A stretch of 64,000 nucleotides of DNA from Paenibacillus sp. PCH8 (GCF_002968835.1 NZ_PKQK01000001.1:1178001-1242000), one strand, 5' to 3'; shown: positions 42,570 through 51,723, counted from the stretch's first letter. Numbers and translations: made by a program. Notes: generated by a model from the letters alone, not told the origin.

Positions 42570-44357
42570 CTAGCGCAGCACACGCAGTCTGCGCAGCAGC
42601 TTGGCAAGGCGAGGCCCCATCTTGGGCACAGCCGCCAGCTCCGCGGCGGTCAGGAGCCCTGTGCGGGCCGCCGCCAGCAAGAACACGGCCGAGCCTGCGG
42701 CTATGCCCAGCAGACTCACGCCCATCGCGGCCAGCCTGCGATCGGCCGCGATGCCCAAGCCGCCGAGCACCGCTTCGGCGGCCAAGGCCGTGCCTACCGC
42801 CGCCAGACTCATGGCGGCGATCACCAGCGCCGGCTTCGCCAGGACGGCGCCAGGGGCAGGGCGCAGGGCGACGAGCCGCGCCAGTAGCGCCACATTCAGG
42901 CCAGCCGCCAGCATGTAGGCGACTGCGCCAGCCAGAGCCGCGCCGCTGATGCCCAGCGCGGGCACAAGCATGACGTTCAGCAGCGCCTTGACGCCTGCGG
43001 CGGCCAGCATGCTGAACGCGGGTGCGCGCACGGCGCCTAGCCCTTGCAGTAGCGCCGCCGCAATAATGCTGACGGTGCTGCCCGCAGCCGTCAGCGCCAT
43101 GTACCGCAGTGCTTCGGTGCCTGCGGCATCGCCGTACAGCATGCGGTTAATCGGCTCCGCCAGCACCGCTAGACCCGCGGACGCCGCCAGGCCGATCAAC
43201 CAGAACCAGCGCAGCGCGAGGCCGGCTTGCTGCCGAACGGCTTCTGGCCCGCCCTTTAACCGGGCTTCCGCCATCGCCGGAATAAACAGCACAGACAGTG
43301 ACATGGCCAGCATCGTCACCAGCTGGACCAGCGGCAATCCACGATTGTAGATGCCAAAGGAGACCATCGACTGAATCTCGTCCAGCCCTTCTCCTCGCAA
43401 TAGCCGTGGTACGGTAAAGGTATCCACCAGATTCATCAGTGGTACGGCCAATGATCCGAGACAGACCGGGATGGCATACATGAGTAGCGTCCTGATCCAT
43501 TCCCCATTGGATCGACGATACCCCACCCGATCAGACTGATCAGAAAGGCCCCATTTCTTCGGTTCCAGAATCATCTCATGACCCGGGTCACTCCGATCCA
43601 TCCCGGCTCCGCCATCTTCTCGCTTAACTACAGAGGCAATTTCTCCGATTACAGCCTGTTCGGATCTTCCATTTGCATATACATCCGACTGAGTGTTCTC
43701 CTGTTCCTTTCGCCGATGACGGTACAGATATCCCAGCATTGTTAACAGTCCAACCATACCGCCGGCAACAGAGCCCATCATGGCACCCGCAGCGATGGTT
43801 TCAAGTGAAGCATCCCGCCTCATCAACCAGAGAAGCAGAACGATCATGACGGTGACACGAATCGTCTGCTCCACGACTTGTGATACCGCTGTTGGTACCA
43901 TCTGCTGTAAACCCTGAAAATATCCACGCAGTCCTGTCATCAATGGTACGAACAACAAAGCCCATGAAGCTGTGCGAATCGATGGAACCACCTGTCGATT
44001 ACCAATCAGATCAGCGATCAGTGGCGCACCTGTATACATCAAGAACGCCATGACCAGTCCAATTCCTCCAAGCAGTATTGAGGATAATCGGATAATCCTT
44101 CTGCTCTCATCCGGTCTTCCGAGTGCATTCTGCTCTGCTACAAATTTGGAGACAGCCAGAGGCAGCCCTGCAGCACCAAGTATGATCATGAGCATATATA
44201 ACGGATACACCGTATTGTAAATGCCAAAAACACCGTCTCCCCCCAGATTCTGCAGTGGGATCTTCTGAAAAGCACCAATGATTTTGGAGATAATGGCGGC
44301 AAGCCCTAGTATAAACGCACCCTGTAGCAGCCTTGAGCCTGTAGACGGCTGTTTCAT
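42570..44357 (-). CDS. yabM: MATE-type polysaccharide/lipid flippase, YabM/SpoVB family
   Basis: 595 aa polytopic membrane protein with about 14 helices of the MurJ/SpoVB-like MOP superfamily. N-terminal FILGLAAIISKIIGAFQKIPLQNLGG is the family hallmark. It should flip an isoprenoid-linked cell-wall or spore-cortex precursor. A hydrophilic insert (residues 213-288) enlarges one cytoplasmic loop. The last 230 residues are Ala/Leu-rich and encoded by markedly GC-rich DNA (42570 to about 43260; 43 of 60 bases G+C at 42661-42720 against 30 of 60 at 44221-44280). ATG 44357 with GAGGAGGG upstream. Confidence 0.88.
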   Translation of the reverse strand: MKQPSTGSRLLQGAFILGLAAIISKIIGAFQKIPLQNLGGDGVFGIYNTVYPLYMLMIILGAAGLPLAVSKFVAEQNALGRPDESRRIIRLSSILLGGIGLVMAFLMYTGAPLIADLIGNRQVVPSIRTASWALLFVPLMTGLRGYFQGLQQMVPTAVSQVVEQTIRVTVMIVLLLWLMRRDASLETIAAGAMMGSVAGGMVGLLTMLGYLYRHRRKEQENTQSDVYANGRSEQAVIGEIASVVKREDGGAGMDRSDPGHEMILEPKKWGLSDQSDRVGYRRSNGEWIRTLLMYAIPVCLGSLAVPLMNLVDTFTVPRLLRGEGLDEIQSMVSFGIYNRGLPLVQLVTMLAMSLSVLFIPAMAEARLKGGPEAVRQQAGLALRWFWLIGLAASAGLAVLAEPINRMLYGDAAGTEALRYMALTAAGSTVSIIAAALLQGLGAVRAPAFSMLAAAGVKALLNVMLVPALGISGAALAGAVAYMLAAGLNVALLARLVALRPAPGAVLAKPALVIAAMSLAAVGTALAAEAVLGGLGIAADRRLAAMGVSLLGIAAGSAVFLLAAARTGLLTAAELAAVPKMGPRLAKLLRRLRVLR

Positions 44358-44503
44358 AATTCCCTCCTCATCTCTTGGTACTGAAAACCGTTCTTTTTGA
44401 ACACATATTATAAGCATACCTTGCTATTATACCTGCCTGAAGGCGCGCAATCTAACTTCCCAGCATGACATTCATCTGAATCCGCTCCTTATCCCCTAAA
44501 ATG

Positions 44504-44542
44504 CAAAAACTCCCGTATGCCCAAATCAGGGCACCAGGAGTC
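44504..44542 (-). terminator. spoVT terminator
   Basis: ACTCC.G.TGCCC pairs with GGGCA..CGGGAGT, followed by TTTTTG on the minus strand. Confidence 0.75.
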
Positions 44543-44552
44543 CATCTGCTGT

Positions 44553-45095
44553 CTATTGTTCCATTTGCTTGCCAAGGAAACCAGCAGCTGTCTCAGACAT
44601 CTTAATTTCCATCTGGGACATCTTCACTGATTCATCCTTATTGAAGAAGATCACTGTCCCGATGGGGTCACCACCCGAGATAATCGGCGCAATAACAAAA
44701 GAGGATAACGTATCGTCATGATCTTTGCTAAGCTCATAGGTACCATTGTTTGTTTCCAGAATGGTCTTTCTGTTTTCCATACAATTTTCCAACAGTAGAC
44801 CTACCTGCTTGTCCAAATATTCTTTCTTGGAGCCACCTGCCACCGTGATAATGGTATCCCGGTCGGAGATCATCGTTACATGGCCTGTACTCTCATATAG
44901 GGATTCTGCATATTCTTTGGCAAAATCGCCAAGCTCACTAATCGGCGAATATTTTTTAAGGATGACTTCTCCATCACGGTCCACGAAAATCTCCAGTGGA
45001 TCGCCTTCACGAATACGTAACGTACGGCGGATTTCCTTTGGAATGACCACACGACCGAGGTCATCTATACGACGGACAATACCAGTAGCTTTCAT
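44553..45095 (-). CDS. spoVT: stage V sporulation regulator SpoVT
   Basis: 180 aa. The N-terminal AbrB-like swapped-hairpin DNA-binding domain covers residues 1-50 (MKATGIVRRIDDLGRVVIPKE..TLRIREGDPLEIF). A C-terminal GAF-like domain follows from about 55. It modulates sigma-G genes in the forespore. A sigma-G-like promoter lies about 100 bp upstream. ATG 45095 with GTGGGG upstream. Confidence 0.96.
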   Translation of the reverse strand: MKATGIVRRIDDLGRVVIPKEIRRTLRIREGDPLEIFVDRDGEVILKKYSPISELGDFAKEYAESLYESTGHVTMISDRDTIITVAGGSKKEYLDKQVGLLLENCMENRKTILETNNGTYELSKDHDDTLSSFVIAPIISGGDPIGTVIFFNKDESVKMSQMEIKMSETAAGFLGKQMEQ

Positions 45096-45192
45096 TTCAC
45101 ATGTTGCCCCACTTTCTCGAGAAGATTTTTCAACTACTGTTCTTTAAGGGGTAGAGGAAAGTCCCAGAACTTTTAGTGTGATATCTTGACCA

Positions 45193-45222
45193 TAGTATTC
45201 ATCTGTTCCCATTTCCTTATAC
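45193..45222 (-). promoter_or_regulatory. candidate sigma-G promoter of spoVT
   Basis: -35 GTATA (45218-45222), 18-bp spacer, -10 AATACTA (45193-45199), one mismatch from the GHATR-N18-CATNNTA consensus. B. subtilis spoVT is sigma-G dependent. Confidence 0.55.
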
Positions 45223-45296
45223 ATGCTTCGGAGAATATAGTTGTGTAACTTTCGAAGAAGGCGACCATGTACCCATAAGGTCTTCCTAGCAACAAG

Positions 45297-45336
45297 AAGA
45301 AGCAAGAAGGAGGTCCTAAGTCCTCCCCTTGCTTCT
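45297..45336 (-). terminator. prsA terminator
   Basis: AGAAGCAAG..GGAGG pairs with CCTCC..CTTGCTTCT; TCTTGTT follows on the minus strand. The stem is long but the U-tract is interrupted. Confidence 0.7.
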
Positions 45337-45417
45337 CTGTATGGTTGTCCATATTTACGGAGTGCACGGCATTCATTCGGACGGGTTTAGCCGCTGAACG
45401 TATGCATCCACAGCAAC

Positions 45418-46557
45418 TTACTTACTGCTTGTACCTTCATCTGTTTTTGCATCTTTATCTGTTCCGGTAGTACCTTGGTCCGTCTTGGTGTCCGTACCAC
45501 CTGTAGAGCCATCTGTTTTTGGTTCAGTTGTTTGCTCTCCTTCAGTTCCAGTACCTTTTGTGCCTTCTTCAGCCTTTTCTGTTTTCGGCAGTTTAACTTC
45601 TTTCACAATTTTGTCCAGTTCACTATTCATGAACGTGTCGATCTCGGCAGCAGCCAATTGACTCTTCAGGCTTCCTTTTTGCTCAGCCGTCAATTTGGTG
45701 AAGTCCGCTTCAGTACGAGCTTCCACCTTCATGATGTGGTAGCCGTATTCCGTCTCTACAGGATCACTGATTTTGTTCAGTGGCAACGTTTTGGCTGCTT
45801 CCTTAAATGCCTCTACCCAGCTGCCTACAGGTGTTTCTTCATACAGCCCACCTTTTTCAGCAGAACCTGGATCTTCGGAATATTTCTTCGCTATTTCAGC
45901 AAAATCAGCTCCGCCATCCAACTTGGCTTTAACTTCTTTTGCAATTTTCAGTGCATCTTCTTTTTTACGCTCTTTTTTCGTTTTTGGATCTGTGAAATTA
46001 ATCAGAACGTGACGAACGGAAGCCGTTGTGAACTGATCTTTGTTTTTCTCAAACTCAGCCTTGATGGCATCTTCCGTAACGCCTGTTTCCTTGTCTTTGA
46101 TTACCGTCATGATGCGAGTCATATAATCCTTGATGTTCTGTTCCGTCAGATTCTGAGCTTTCAGCATCTCAGTCCATTGGTCTGCCTGAACAGAAGCTTT
46201 CATTTTATCAAACTGCTCGGTTGCTGTTTTGACACCCGCTGTTTTGGCTTCTTCACTTGCTTTGCCACTCAGATATTCATAGGCAACTTCCTGCTTCACC
46301 AGGTACTCCTTGAAATCGTCCATATCCATCATTTGTGCATATTCCGGATAGAGGAATTTCATGACGCGTTGCTCCATATCGAATTCATTAGCTGTAATGG
46401 TGCCACCTTCATACGTAGCGACTACAGCACTGTTATCTGTTGCTTCCGGTGCTTTCGCCTCTTCCTTCTTGCCGCAAGCAGCAAGCAATGATAAGGACAG
46501 TACTGCGATCATGCTCACAGACAGTACTTTTCCTACTTTTTTATACTTTGGTAACAT
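45418..46557 (-). CDS. prsA: lipoprotein foldase PrsA (peptidyl-prolyl isomerase)
   Basis: 379 aa. Signal peptide with lipobox L-A-A-C, so the mature protein is lipid-anchored outside the membrane. N- and C-terminal helical SurA-like regions surround a parvulin domain at about residues 180-275 (ASVRHVLINFTDPKTK, SEDPGSAEKGGLYEE..PVGSWVEAFKEAAKTL, DPVETEYGYHIMKVE). The last 55 residues are a Thr/Gly/Asp/Lys-rich low-complexity tail, making it longer than the roughly 290 aa of B. subtilis PrsA. The ATG overlaps the mfd end by 17 nt. Not present at this place in B. subtilis. Confidence 0.9.
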   Translation of the reverse strand: MLPKYKKVGKVLSVSMIAVLSLSLLAACGKKEEAKAPEATDNSAVVATYEGGTITANEFDMEQRVMKFLYPEYAQMMDMDDFKEYLVKQEVAYEYLSGKASEEAKTAGVKTATEQFDKMKASVQADQWTEMLKAQNLTEQNIKDYMTRIMTVIKDKETGVTEDAIKAEFEKNKDQFTTASVRHVLINFTDPKTKKERKKEDALKIAKEVKAKLDGGADFAEIAKKYSEDPGSAEKGGLYEETPVGSWVEAFKEAAKTLPLNKISDPVETEYGYHIMKVEARTEADFTKLTAEQKGSLKSQLAAAEIDTFMNSELDKIVKEVKLPKTEKAEEGTKGTGTEGEQTTEPKTDGSTGGTDTKTDQGTTGTDKDAKTDEGTSSK

Positions 46558-49500
46558 CTTTTAGTTCCCCCTTTGATTTAAAAGCAGTTTTCATGGACTC
46601 CAGAAATTTCTCTACCAGCTCCATCAGTTGCTTATCCCCAAGCCCCTTGCCTTTAACGTGAATCAGCATATGGGGTCCTTGTTCAAATTGTACACGTCTT
46701 TCGAACTGATTTCCAATGTGCGAAATTTTTGAGAGTTCAAAGGCATGTTCGCGCCCTTCGTAGAACTTCACGGTAAGATCATCCCCGCGTTGGGAAATGG
46801 ACTCAATGCCATAGATCTTGCCATATACTTTCATCCGTGCAACAGCCAGCAAGTTGATGACCGCTTCCGGAAGATCACCGAATCGGTCAACCAATTCGTC
46901 TTCCAACTCCACTGCATCGTCGAAGGATGCAATGACCGCCACTTTTTTATAGATCTCAATCTTCTGAATGCTGTCGTATATATAATCCGACGGCAAGTAG
47001 GCATCGATACTGAGATCCAGGGTCGTGTTCCACTGATCGGAAGGTACCGGCTCCTCGCCAAGCATCGTAACTTTGCGTTTGTTGATCTCCTCCGCGAGCA
47101 TCTGGGAATACAGATCGAATCCGACGGAAGCGATGAACCCATGCTGCTCTGCTCCTAGCAGATTCCCCGCACCACGAATCGACAAGTCACGCATGGCAAT
47201 TTTGAATCCTGAACCGAGTTCGGTGAATTCCTTAATGGATTGCAGACGTTTCTCGGCAACTTCAGTGAGCACTTTGTCTCGTTGGTACGTAAAGTACGCA
47301 TAAGCAATACGGTTGGAACGACCCACCCGTCCGCGCAGCTGATACAGCTGGGAGAGCCCCATTTTATCCGCATCATGCACAATCAAAGTATTCACGTTCG
47401 GTATATCTACCCCGGTCTCGATGATACTTGTGCTAACCAGCACGTCATATTCGCCATCCAGGAAGTCCAGAATGGTCTTCTCCAGCTCTGTTTCTGACAT
47501 CTGACCATGTCCAACACCAACCTTGGCTTCAGGCACCAGTTCAGAAATTTCGGCAGCCATCTCCTGAATTCCCTGTACACGGTTGTAGAGGTAATAGACC
47601 TGCCCTCCACGCGCCAGCTCACGCTCAATGGCTTCGCGGACAAGTGCCTGACTATGTTCTACCACATAGGTCTGTACCGGGAAACGATTTTCCGGCGGAG
47701 TCTCAATAACGGACAAGTCACGCACACCCAGCATGGACATGTGAAGTGTACGCGGAATTGGCGTTGCTGTTAGCGTCAGCACGTCCACGTTGGTTTTCAG
47801 CTTCTTCAGTTTCTCCTTATGCGTTACTCCGAAGCGCTGTTCTTCGTCAACAATTAGCAATCCCAGATCCTTGAACACCAGATCCTGTGACAGCAGTCGA
47901 TGTGTCCCGATGACAATGTCCACTGTGCCTGCCTTGATGCCTTTGGCTGTTTCGTTCTGCTCTTTGCGGGAGCGGAAACGGCTGAGCACATGAATGTTGA
48001 AAGGATAACCGGAGAACCGCTCACGGAACGTCTCAAAATGCTGCTGTGCCAGAATGGTTGTCGGAACAAGTACAGCAACCTGTTTGCCTTCAATAGCCGA
48101 TTTGAATGCGGCCCGGATAGCCACCTCGGTCTTGCCGTAACCGACATCCCCACACAATAAACGATCCATCGGGCGGTTTTGTTCCATGTCCTTCTTGATT
48201 TCCTCAATTGCACGTACCTGGTCACGTGTCTCATCGTAAGGGAACATGTCCTCAAACTCCTGTTGTTCGGCAGTATCCTTGTCGAATCCAAATCCTTTGG
48301 AGGTCTGACGCTCTGCATACAGCTTGATCAGATCATCAGCGATATCCTGTACGGATGTGCGAACTTTATTTTTGACCCGAGTCCACTCATTGCCGCCCAG
48401 TTTATATATTTTCGGTTCTTTCTCTTCGGAACCTACATATTTCTGAATCAGATCGATCTGTTCAATGGGTACAGACAGTTTGTCTCCACCCGCATAGAGG
48501 ATATGCATGTAGTCTTTATGAATGCCGCCAACCTCTAACGTGCCAATGCCCAGATATTTACCAATCCCGTGGTTCTGGTGAACGACATAATCGCCCACTT
48601 TTAGCTCGCTATAGGATTTGATCCGTTCAGCATTGTCTACATTTCGAATCGGCTTACGTACTTTACGTTGTTTTTGCGAGAACATCTCGCCCTCTGTCAC
48701 AACAGCCAAATGAATGGACGGCATTTCAAATCCGGTCTGCAAGTTACCGATAAGCATCTCTGGCTCCGGAATTTCATAGTCCATCAGTACCCGGCGCATC
48801 CGATCCAGTCGTTCCTCACCATTCGCCAGCATGAGCACTCTAACTCCGGCCTTCTGCCAACGCTCCATCTCGGCCTTGAGTACATTCATCTGCCCGTGGA
48901 AATCCTGCATGCCACGACTGATGAAATTCAGAATGTTCTGTGGTTGGGTATGTGGAACCTGACGCAAAAAGATGGATATAAACAGCGTCTGAAATGGACG
49001 CTCATACAAGAGTTCATCCCCATCTGCGGATAAGGGAAGATCCGGTAGTGTTTTACCGTTTTGCATTAAATGCAAATTCCACTCGGACTCATCACGGTCC
49101 AGCTGTTTCGACGTTTCCGATAGTCTTGCAGGCTCATCAAGCACCAGCAGAGTATCTTCCGGCATATAATCGTAGATCGTTTTGTTCTCCGGATAGAGTG
49201 GTGAGATATATTTATACATTTCCGAGAAATACACATGCTCCCGCAAAAGTTCGATCTCCCGGTGAATCTCTTCACGAAGACGCAGTTTCGCCTGCCGATC
49301 CGTCATCTTCTCCAGCTGTTTCTCCAACAGAATGACAGCCGCATCCGCAGCCTGCTCCATCCGCTCACGATCAGCGATTAACTCCTTGCATGGCAGAACT
49401 GTGATTTCCTCAATCCGTTCAATGGAACGCTGATCTGCCGGATCAAACGTCCGAATCGAATCAATCTCATCGTCAAATAGTTCCACTCGATATGCGATCG

Positions 49501-50068
49501 ATGAAGTGACCGGATAGAAGTCGATAATGCCTCCGCGTACACTCATCTCTCCGCGAGATTCTACACGTTCCACACGCTCATATCCGAGCTTTACCATCTC
49601 AAGCAGGAAGGAATCCAGTTGAAGTGTGTTGCCCTGTTTAATCAAGATCCGAGCATTGGCCATGATTTCCGGAAGCGGAACATAACGTCTTACCCCGGAA
49701 AAGGGAATAACAACAACGCCCCTGAATCCCTGGGCGCACCGGACCAACACGTCAATACGCTGACCCAATGTTTCCGGACTGGAAACAGCAGCTTCAGCAG
49801 CGACAAGTTCATTGGCAGGATAGAGCAACACCTGATCAGGTGAAAGCGCTTCCTGTAAATCTTCTGCAATTTTTTGAGCTGAAAACATATTATGCGTTAC
49901 TACGAGCAACGGTCGGTTCATTTCCTGATGCAGCGCAGCCAGCATAATCTGACGCGCCGATCCTGATAAACCTGAAACCAATTGCTCCTTCATGCCGGAC
50001 TTAATTCCGGCTGTAATGGACCCGAAGTCCGGATCTTTGGAAAAAGCCTGTATAAGTGCTTGTAACAA
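46541..50068 (-). CDS. mfd: transcription-repair coupling factor
   Basis: 1175 aa. Displaces RNA polymerase stalled at DNA lesions and recruits UvrA. Domains: UvrB-like N-terminal region (to about 350), RNA-polymerase-interacting CarD-like domain near 490-560 (YVVHQNHGIGKYLGIGTLEVG), RecG-like helicase from about 600 with G-D-V-G-Y-G-K-T, VDEEQRFGV and LTATPIPRTL, and a TRCF C-terminal domain. Start is TTG at 50068 with GAGAGGTG 6 nt upstream; the GTG at 50077 lies inside that site. Confidence 0.97.
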   Translation of the reverse strand: MLQALIQAFSKDPDFGSITAGIKSGMKEQLVSGLSGSARQIMLAALHQEMNRPLLVVTHNMFSAQKIAEDLQEALSPDQVLLYPANELVAAEAAVSSPETLGQRIDVLVRCAQGFRGVVVIPFSGVRRYVPLPEIMANARILIKQGNTLQLDSFLLEMVKLGYERVERVESRGEMSVRGGIIDFYPVTSSIAYRVELFDDEIDSIRTFDPADQRSIERIEEITVLPCKELIADRERMEQAADAAVILLEKQLEKMTDRQAKLRLREEIHREIELLREHVYFSEMYKYISPLYPENKTIYDYMPEDTLLVLDEPARLSETSKQLDRDESEWNLHLMQNGKTLPDLPLSADGDELLYERPFQTLFISIFLRQVPHTQPQNILNFISRGMQDFHGQMNVLKAEMERWQKAGVRVLMLANGEERLDRMRRVLMDYEIPEPEMLIGNLQTGFEMPSIHLAVVTEGEMFSQKQRKVRKPIRNVDNAERIKSYSELKVGDYVVHQNHGIGKYLGIGTLEVGGIHKDYMHILYAGGDKLSVPIEQIDLIQKYVGSEEKEPKIYKLGGNEWTRVKNKVRTSVQDIADDLIKLYAERQTSKGFGFDKDTAEQQEFEDMFPYDETRDQVRAIEEIKKDMEQNRPMDRLLCGDVGYGKTEVAIRAAFKSAIEGKQVAVLVPTTILAQQHFETFRERFSGYPFNIHVLSRFRSRKEQNETAKGIKAGTVDIVIGTHRLLSQDLVFKDLGLLIVDEEQRFGVTHKEKLKKLKTNVDVLTLTATPIPRTLHMSMLGVRDLSVIETPPENRFPVQTYVVEHSQALVREAIERELARGGQVYYLYNRVQGIQEMAAEISELVPEAKVGVGHGQMSETELEKTILDFLDGEYDVLVSTSIIETGVDIPNVNTLIVHDADKMGLSQLYQLRGRVGRSNRIAYAYFTYQRDKVLTEVAEKRLQSIKEFTELGSGFKIAMRDLSIRGAGNLLGAEQHGFIASVGFDLYSQMLAEEINKRKVTMLGEEPVPSDQWNTTLDLSIDAYLPSDYIYDSIQKIEIYKKVAVIASFDDAVELEDELVDRFGDLPEAVINLLAVARMKVYGKIYGIESISQRGDDLTVKFYEGREHAFELSKISHIGNQFERRVQFEQGPHMLIHVKGKGLGDKQLMELVEKFLESMKTAFKSKGELKDVTKV

Positions 50069-50247
50069 AAGGGGCACCTCTCTTATAACTTACTTGATTA
50101 TCTCACATATACGCGTAGTATCGCTACTAAAAATGGATACAAATTCCTTTTTCTCCTGTTTCATCATAAAGGATTACTCGCAACATTGCCACATCTGTTG
50201 ATGTGGCTGACATTGAGTCCGAGAATGCTTTAGCTTTCATTCCAACT

Positions 50248-50277
50248 GAAAAGAAGCCTCAGCAGGCTGCCAAGGCT
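50248..50277 (-). terminator. fin terminator (weak)
   Basis: AGCCTTGGCAG and CTGCTGAGGCT pair with two wobble positions around a very tight loop, followed by TCTTTTC on the minus strand. Downstream (50080-50247) is the mfd leader, which contains an 8-bp GCCACATC/GATGTGGC hairpin at 50193-50212 approximately. Confidence 0.5.
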
Positions 50278-50339
50278 ATAAAAGGTGGAGCGTATTCCGC
50301 AACCGCCCTCAACTGCCATTCGTGCTTGCCAGGCGATGT

Positions 50340-50570
50340 CTATTGAAGCGGACTCGCGAGCAGGCTGAGCTCCGGATTATGCTCCAGTGCTTCCTTGCAG
50401 TAATCACATGTAATCCGGACGGTAACATCACCACCGGAATTATACGCTATTATATCCCTCCGCTCGTCGGGGGTCAAGAAATGAAAGCCCAACTGTGCTT
50501 CCGTTATTCGGGCAGAATCGATTCGTCCAATAAAGGTACGGCAATGCCTACATACGTAATTCACTGACAT
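50340..50570 (-). CDS. fin: anti-sigma-F factor Fin
   Basis: 76 aa zinc-ribbon-like protein with two CxxC pairs (Y-V-C-R-H-C and T-C-D-Y-C) and a short loop between, GFHFLTPDERRDIIAYN. In B. subtilis Fin (YabK) shuts off sigma-F to allow the switch to sigma-G. ATG with CAGGAGG upstream. It keeps the conserved place between pth and mfd. Two copies of CATACTGGA stand in tandem just before the ribosome site. Confidence 0.9.
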   Translation of the reverse strand: MSVNYVCRHCRTFIGRIDSARITEAQLGFHFLTPDERRDIIAYNSGGDVTVRITCDYCKEALEHNPELSLLASPLQ

Positions 50571-50668
50571 GTTTATGCCTCCTGAACATGGTTTATAAGT
50601 CCAGTATGTCCAGTATGGATGAATCGAACCCGTCCTTTTTGATCATTTTACCAATATAGCTTACAGAA

Positions 50669-51229
50669 TTATCCGTTAAACTTTGCCATCGTTTGTTCAA
50701 ACGAATGGGTCAAGCTATGCTCCAGAGCATCACAACTATGCTCAATGGTCTGATCAAGGGCTTCTTTTTCTTTCTTCATAAAGGTCGATAACACATAATC
50801 AACAATGGCATGTCCTGGTTCTGGTCGTGATATTCCCATGCGGACCCGGTTAAACTGCTGTGTACCGGTATGCTGAATAATGGACTTGATTCCATTATGA
50901 CCGCCAGCACTGCCTTGATAACGCAATCTGACTTTGCCGATCTCTGTATCCATGTCGTCGTACACAACAATTAGATCTTCCAGACTAACTTTATAAAAAT
51001 CCATGTATGCTCGTACCGATTCACCAGACAAGTTCATATAGGTCATTGGTTTAATCAGCACGGTCTTTACACCGCCGATATTGCCTTCTCCAATTAGTGC
51101 CTTACATTTACTCTGTGTAATGGAGATACTATGGCGAGCAGCTAATCGATCCAATGCCATAAAACCGATATTATGACGGGTCTTGGCATAGTTCGAGCCT
51201 GGATTTCCAAGTCCAACAATCCACTTCAT
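50669..51229 (-). CDS. pth: peptidyl-tRNA hydrolase
   Basis: 186 aa. Releases peptides from peptidyl-tRNA dropped by ribosomes (spoVC in B. subtilis). N-terminal W-I-V-G-L-G-N-P-G and KTRHNIGFMALDRLA contain the catalytic His and the conserved Asn. PMTYMNLSGESV and VVYDDMDTEIGKVRLRYQGSAGGHNGIKSI complete the active-site cleft. ATG with GGAGGG upstream. Divergent from the small plus-strand gene at 51370. Confidence 0.97.
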   Translation of the reverse strand: MKWIVGLGNPGSNYAKTRHNIGFMALDRLAARHSISITQSKCKALIGEGNIGGVKTVLIKPMTYMNLSGESVRAYMDFYKVSLEDLIVVYDDMDTEIGKVRLRYQGSAGGHNGIKSIIQHTGTQQFNRVRMGISRPEPGHAIVDYVLSTFMKKEKEALDQTIEHSCDALEHSLTHSFEQTMAKFNG

Positions 51230-51369
51230 CTCGTTCCCTCCTTCGGATTAGCCTGAGGTGAGGCATAGACTTCGAATGTTATATTTCATATAATATCAAG
51301 AAAGTAAGGTTCCGATGAGCTGTAGTATTTTCATTATATATTTCATCAACCCAGGAAGGTGAGCGGGTT

Positions 51370-51570
51370 TTGCGCGAAGACAATGGACAACTGACTCAAC
51401 ATAGTGATTTTATCTATCATCTCGAATATCACGTACCTGTACAGGTATACGACCGCGACGCCCATATTGAGATCGGTATCGTTACGCGTTTCGATAATCA
51501 ATTCGTCGAGATTGCGGACACCCTTTTTCACCGGCGTCGCTTCCGCTTTATTTCCCGCCCCGGGTATTAA
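51370..51570 (+). CDS. small hypothetical protein, unknown function
   Basis: 66 aa from a TTG at 51370, with GGAAGGTGA 7 nt upstream, a good ribosome site. The product is soluble and rich in beta-type residues, with alternating hydrophobic positions (VQVYDRDAHIEIGIVTRFDN, FVEIADTLF) and an ending FRFISRPGY. This looks like a small SH3- or Sm-like barrel, but I do not recognise a family. It runs against all neighbours, between pth and prs, and has its own terminator downstream. A TATAAT-like AT-rich stretch lies near 51286-51295. The coding call rests on the ribosome site, residue pattern and terminator. Confidence 0.6.
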   Translation: MREDNGQLTQHSDFIYHLEYHVPVQVYDRDAHIEIGIVTRFDNQFVEIADTLFHRRRFRFISRPGY

Positions 51571-51679
51571 CCATATAAGTTGAATGAAGGATCTTACACT
51601 GGACCACTACGCGGGCAGAACCATCTTCCGATCTTTTCTGCCCTCTTTGTTATTGTGTAATTTAGTTCAACTTATATGG
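51571..51679. repeat. 14-bp inverted repeat around a terminator
   Basis: CCATATAAGTTGAA (51571-51584) and TTCAACTTATATGG (51666-51679) are perfect inverted copies separated by 81 bp. The left copy begins right at the end of the small plus-strand gene, and the interval contains that gene's terminator hairpin. Confidence 0.75.
51613..51651 (+). terminator. terminator of the small plus-strand gene
   Basis: GGGCAGAA (51613-51620) pairs with TTCTGCCC (51636-51643), followed by TCTTTGTT on the plus strand. Confidence 0.65.
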
Positions 51680-51723
51680 ACTAACCAGCGTTTGTTTCAC
51701 TTTTAATAAAACGGCACGCCGAC

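Noticed and set aside
45173..45376. 67-codon minus-strand frame between prsA and spoVT
   Set aside because: It runs through the prsA terminator and overlaps the sigma-G promoter candidate; no start signal.
50189..50212. GCCACATC/GATGTGGC hairpin before mfd as a terminator
   Set aside because: No T-run on the minus strand; left as a leader hairpin.
51346..51531. 61-codon minus-strand frame opposite the small plus-strand gene
   Set aside because: No ribosome site, and the plus-strand frame has better start, residue pattern and terminator.
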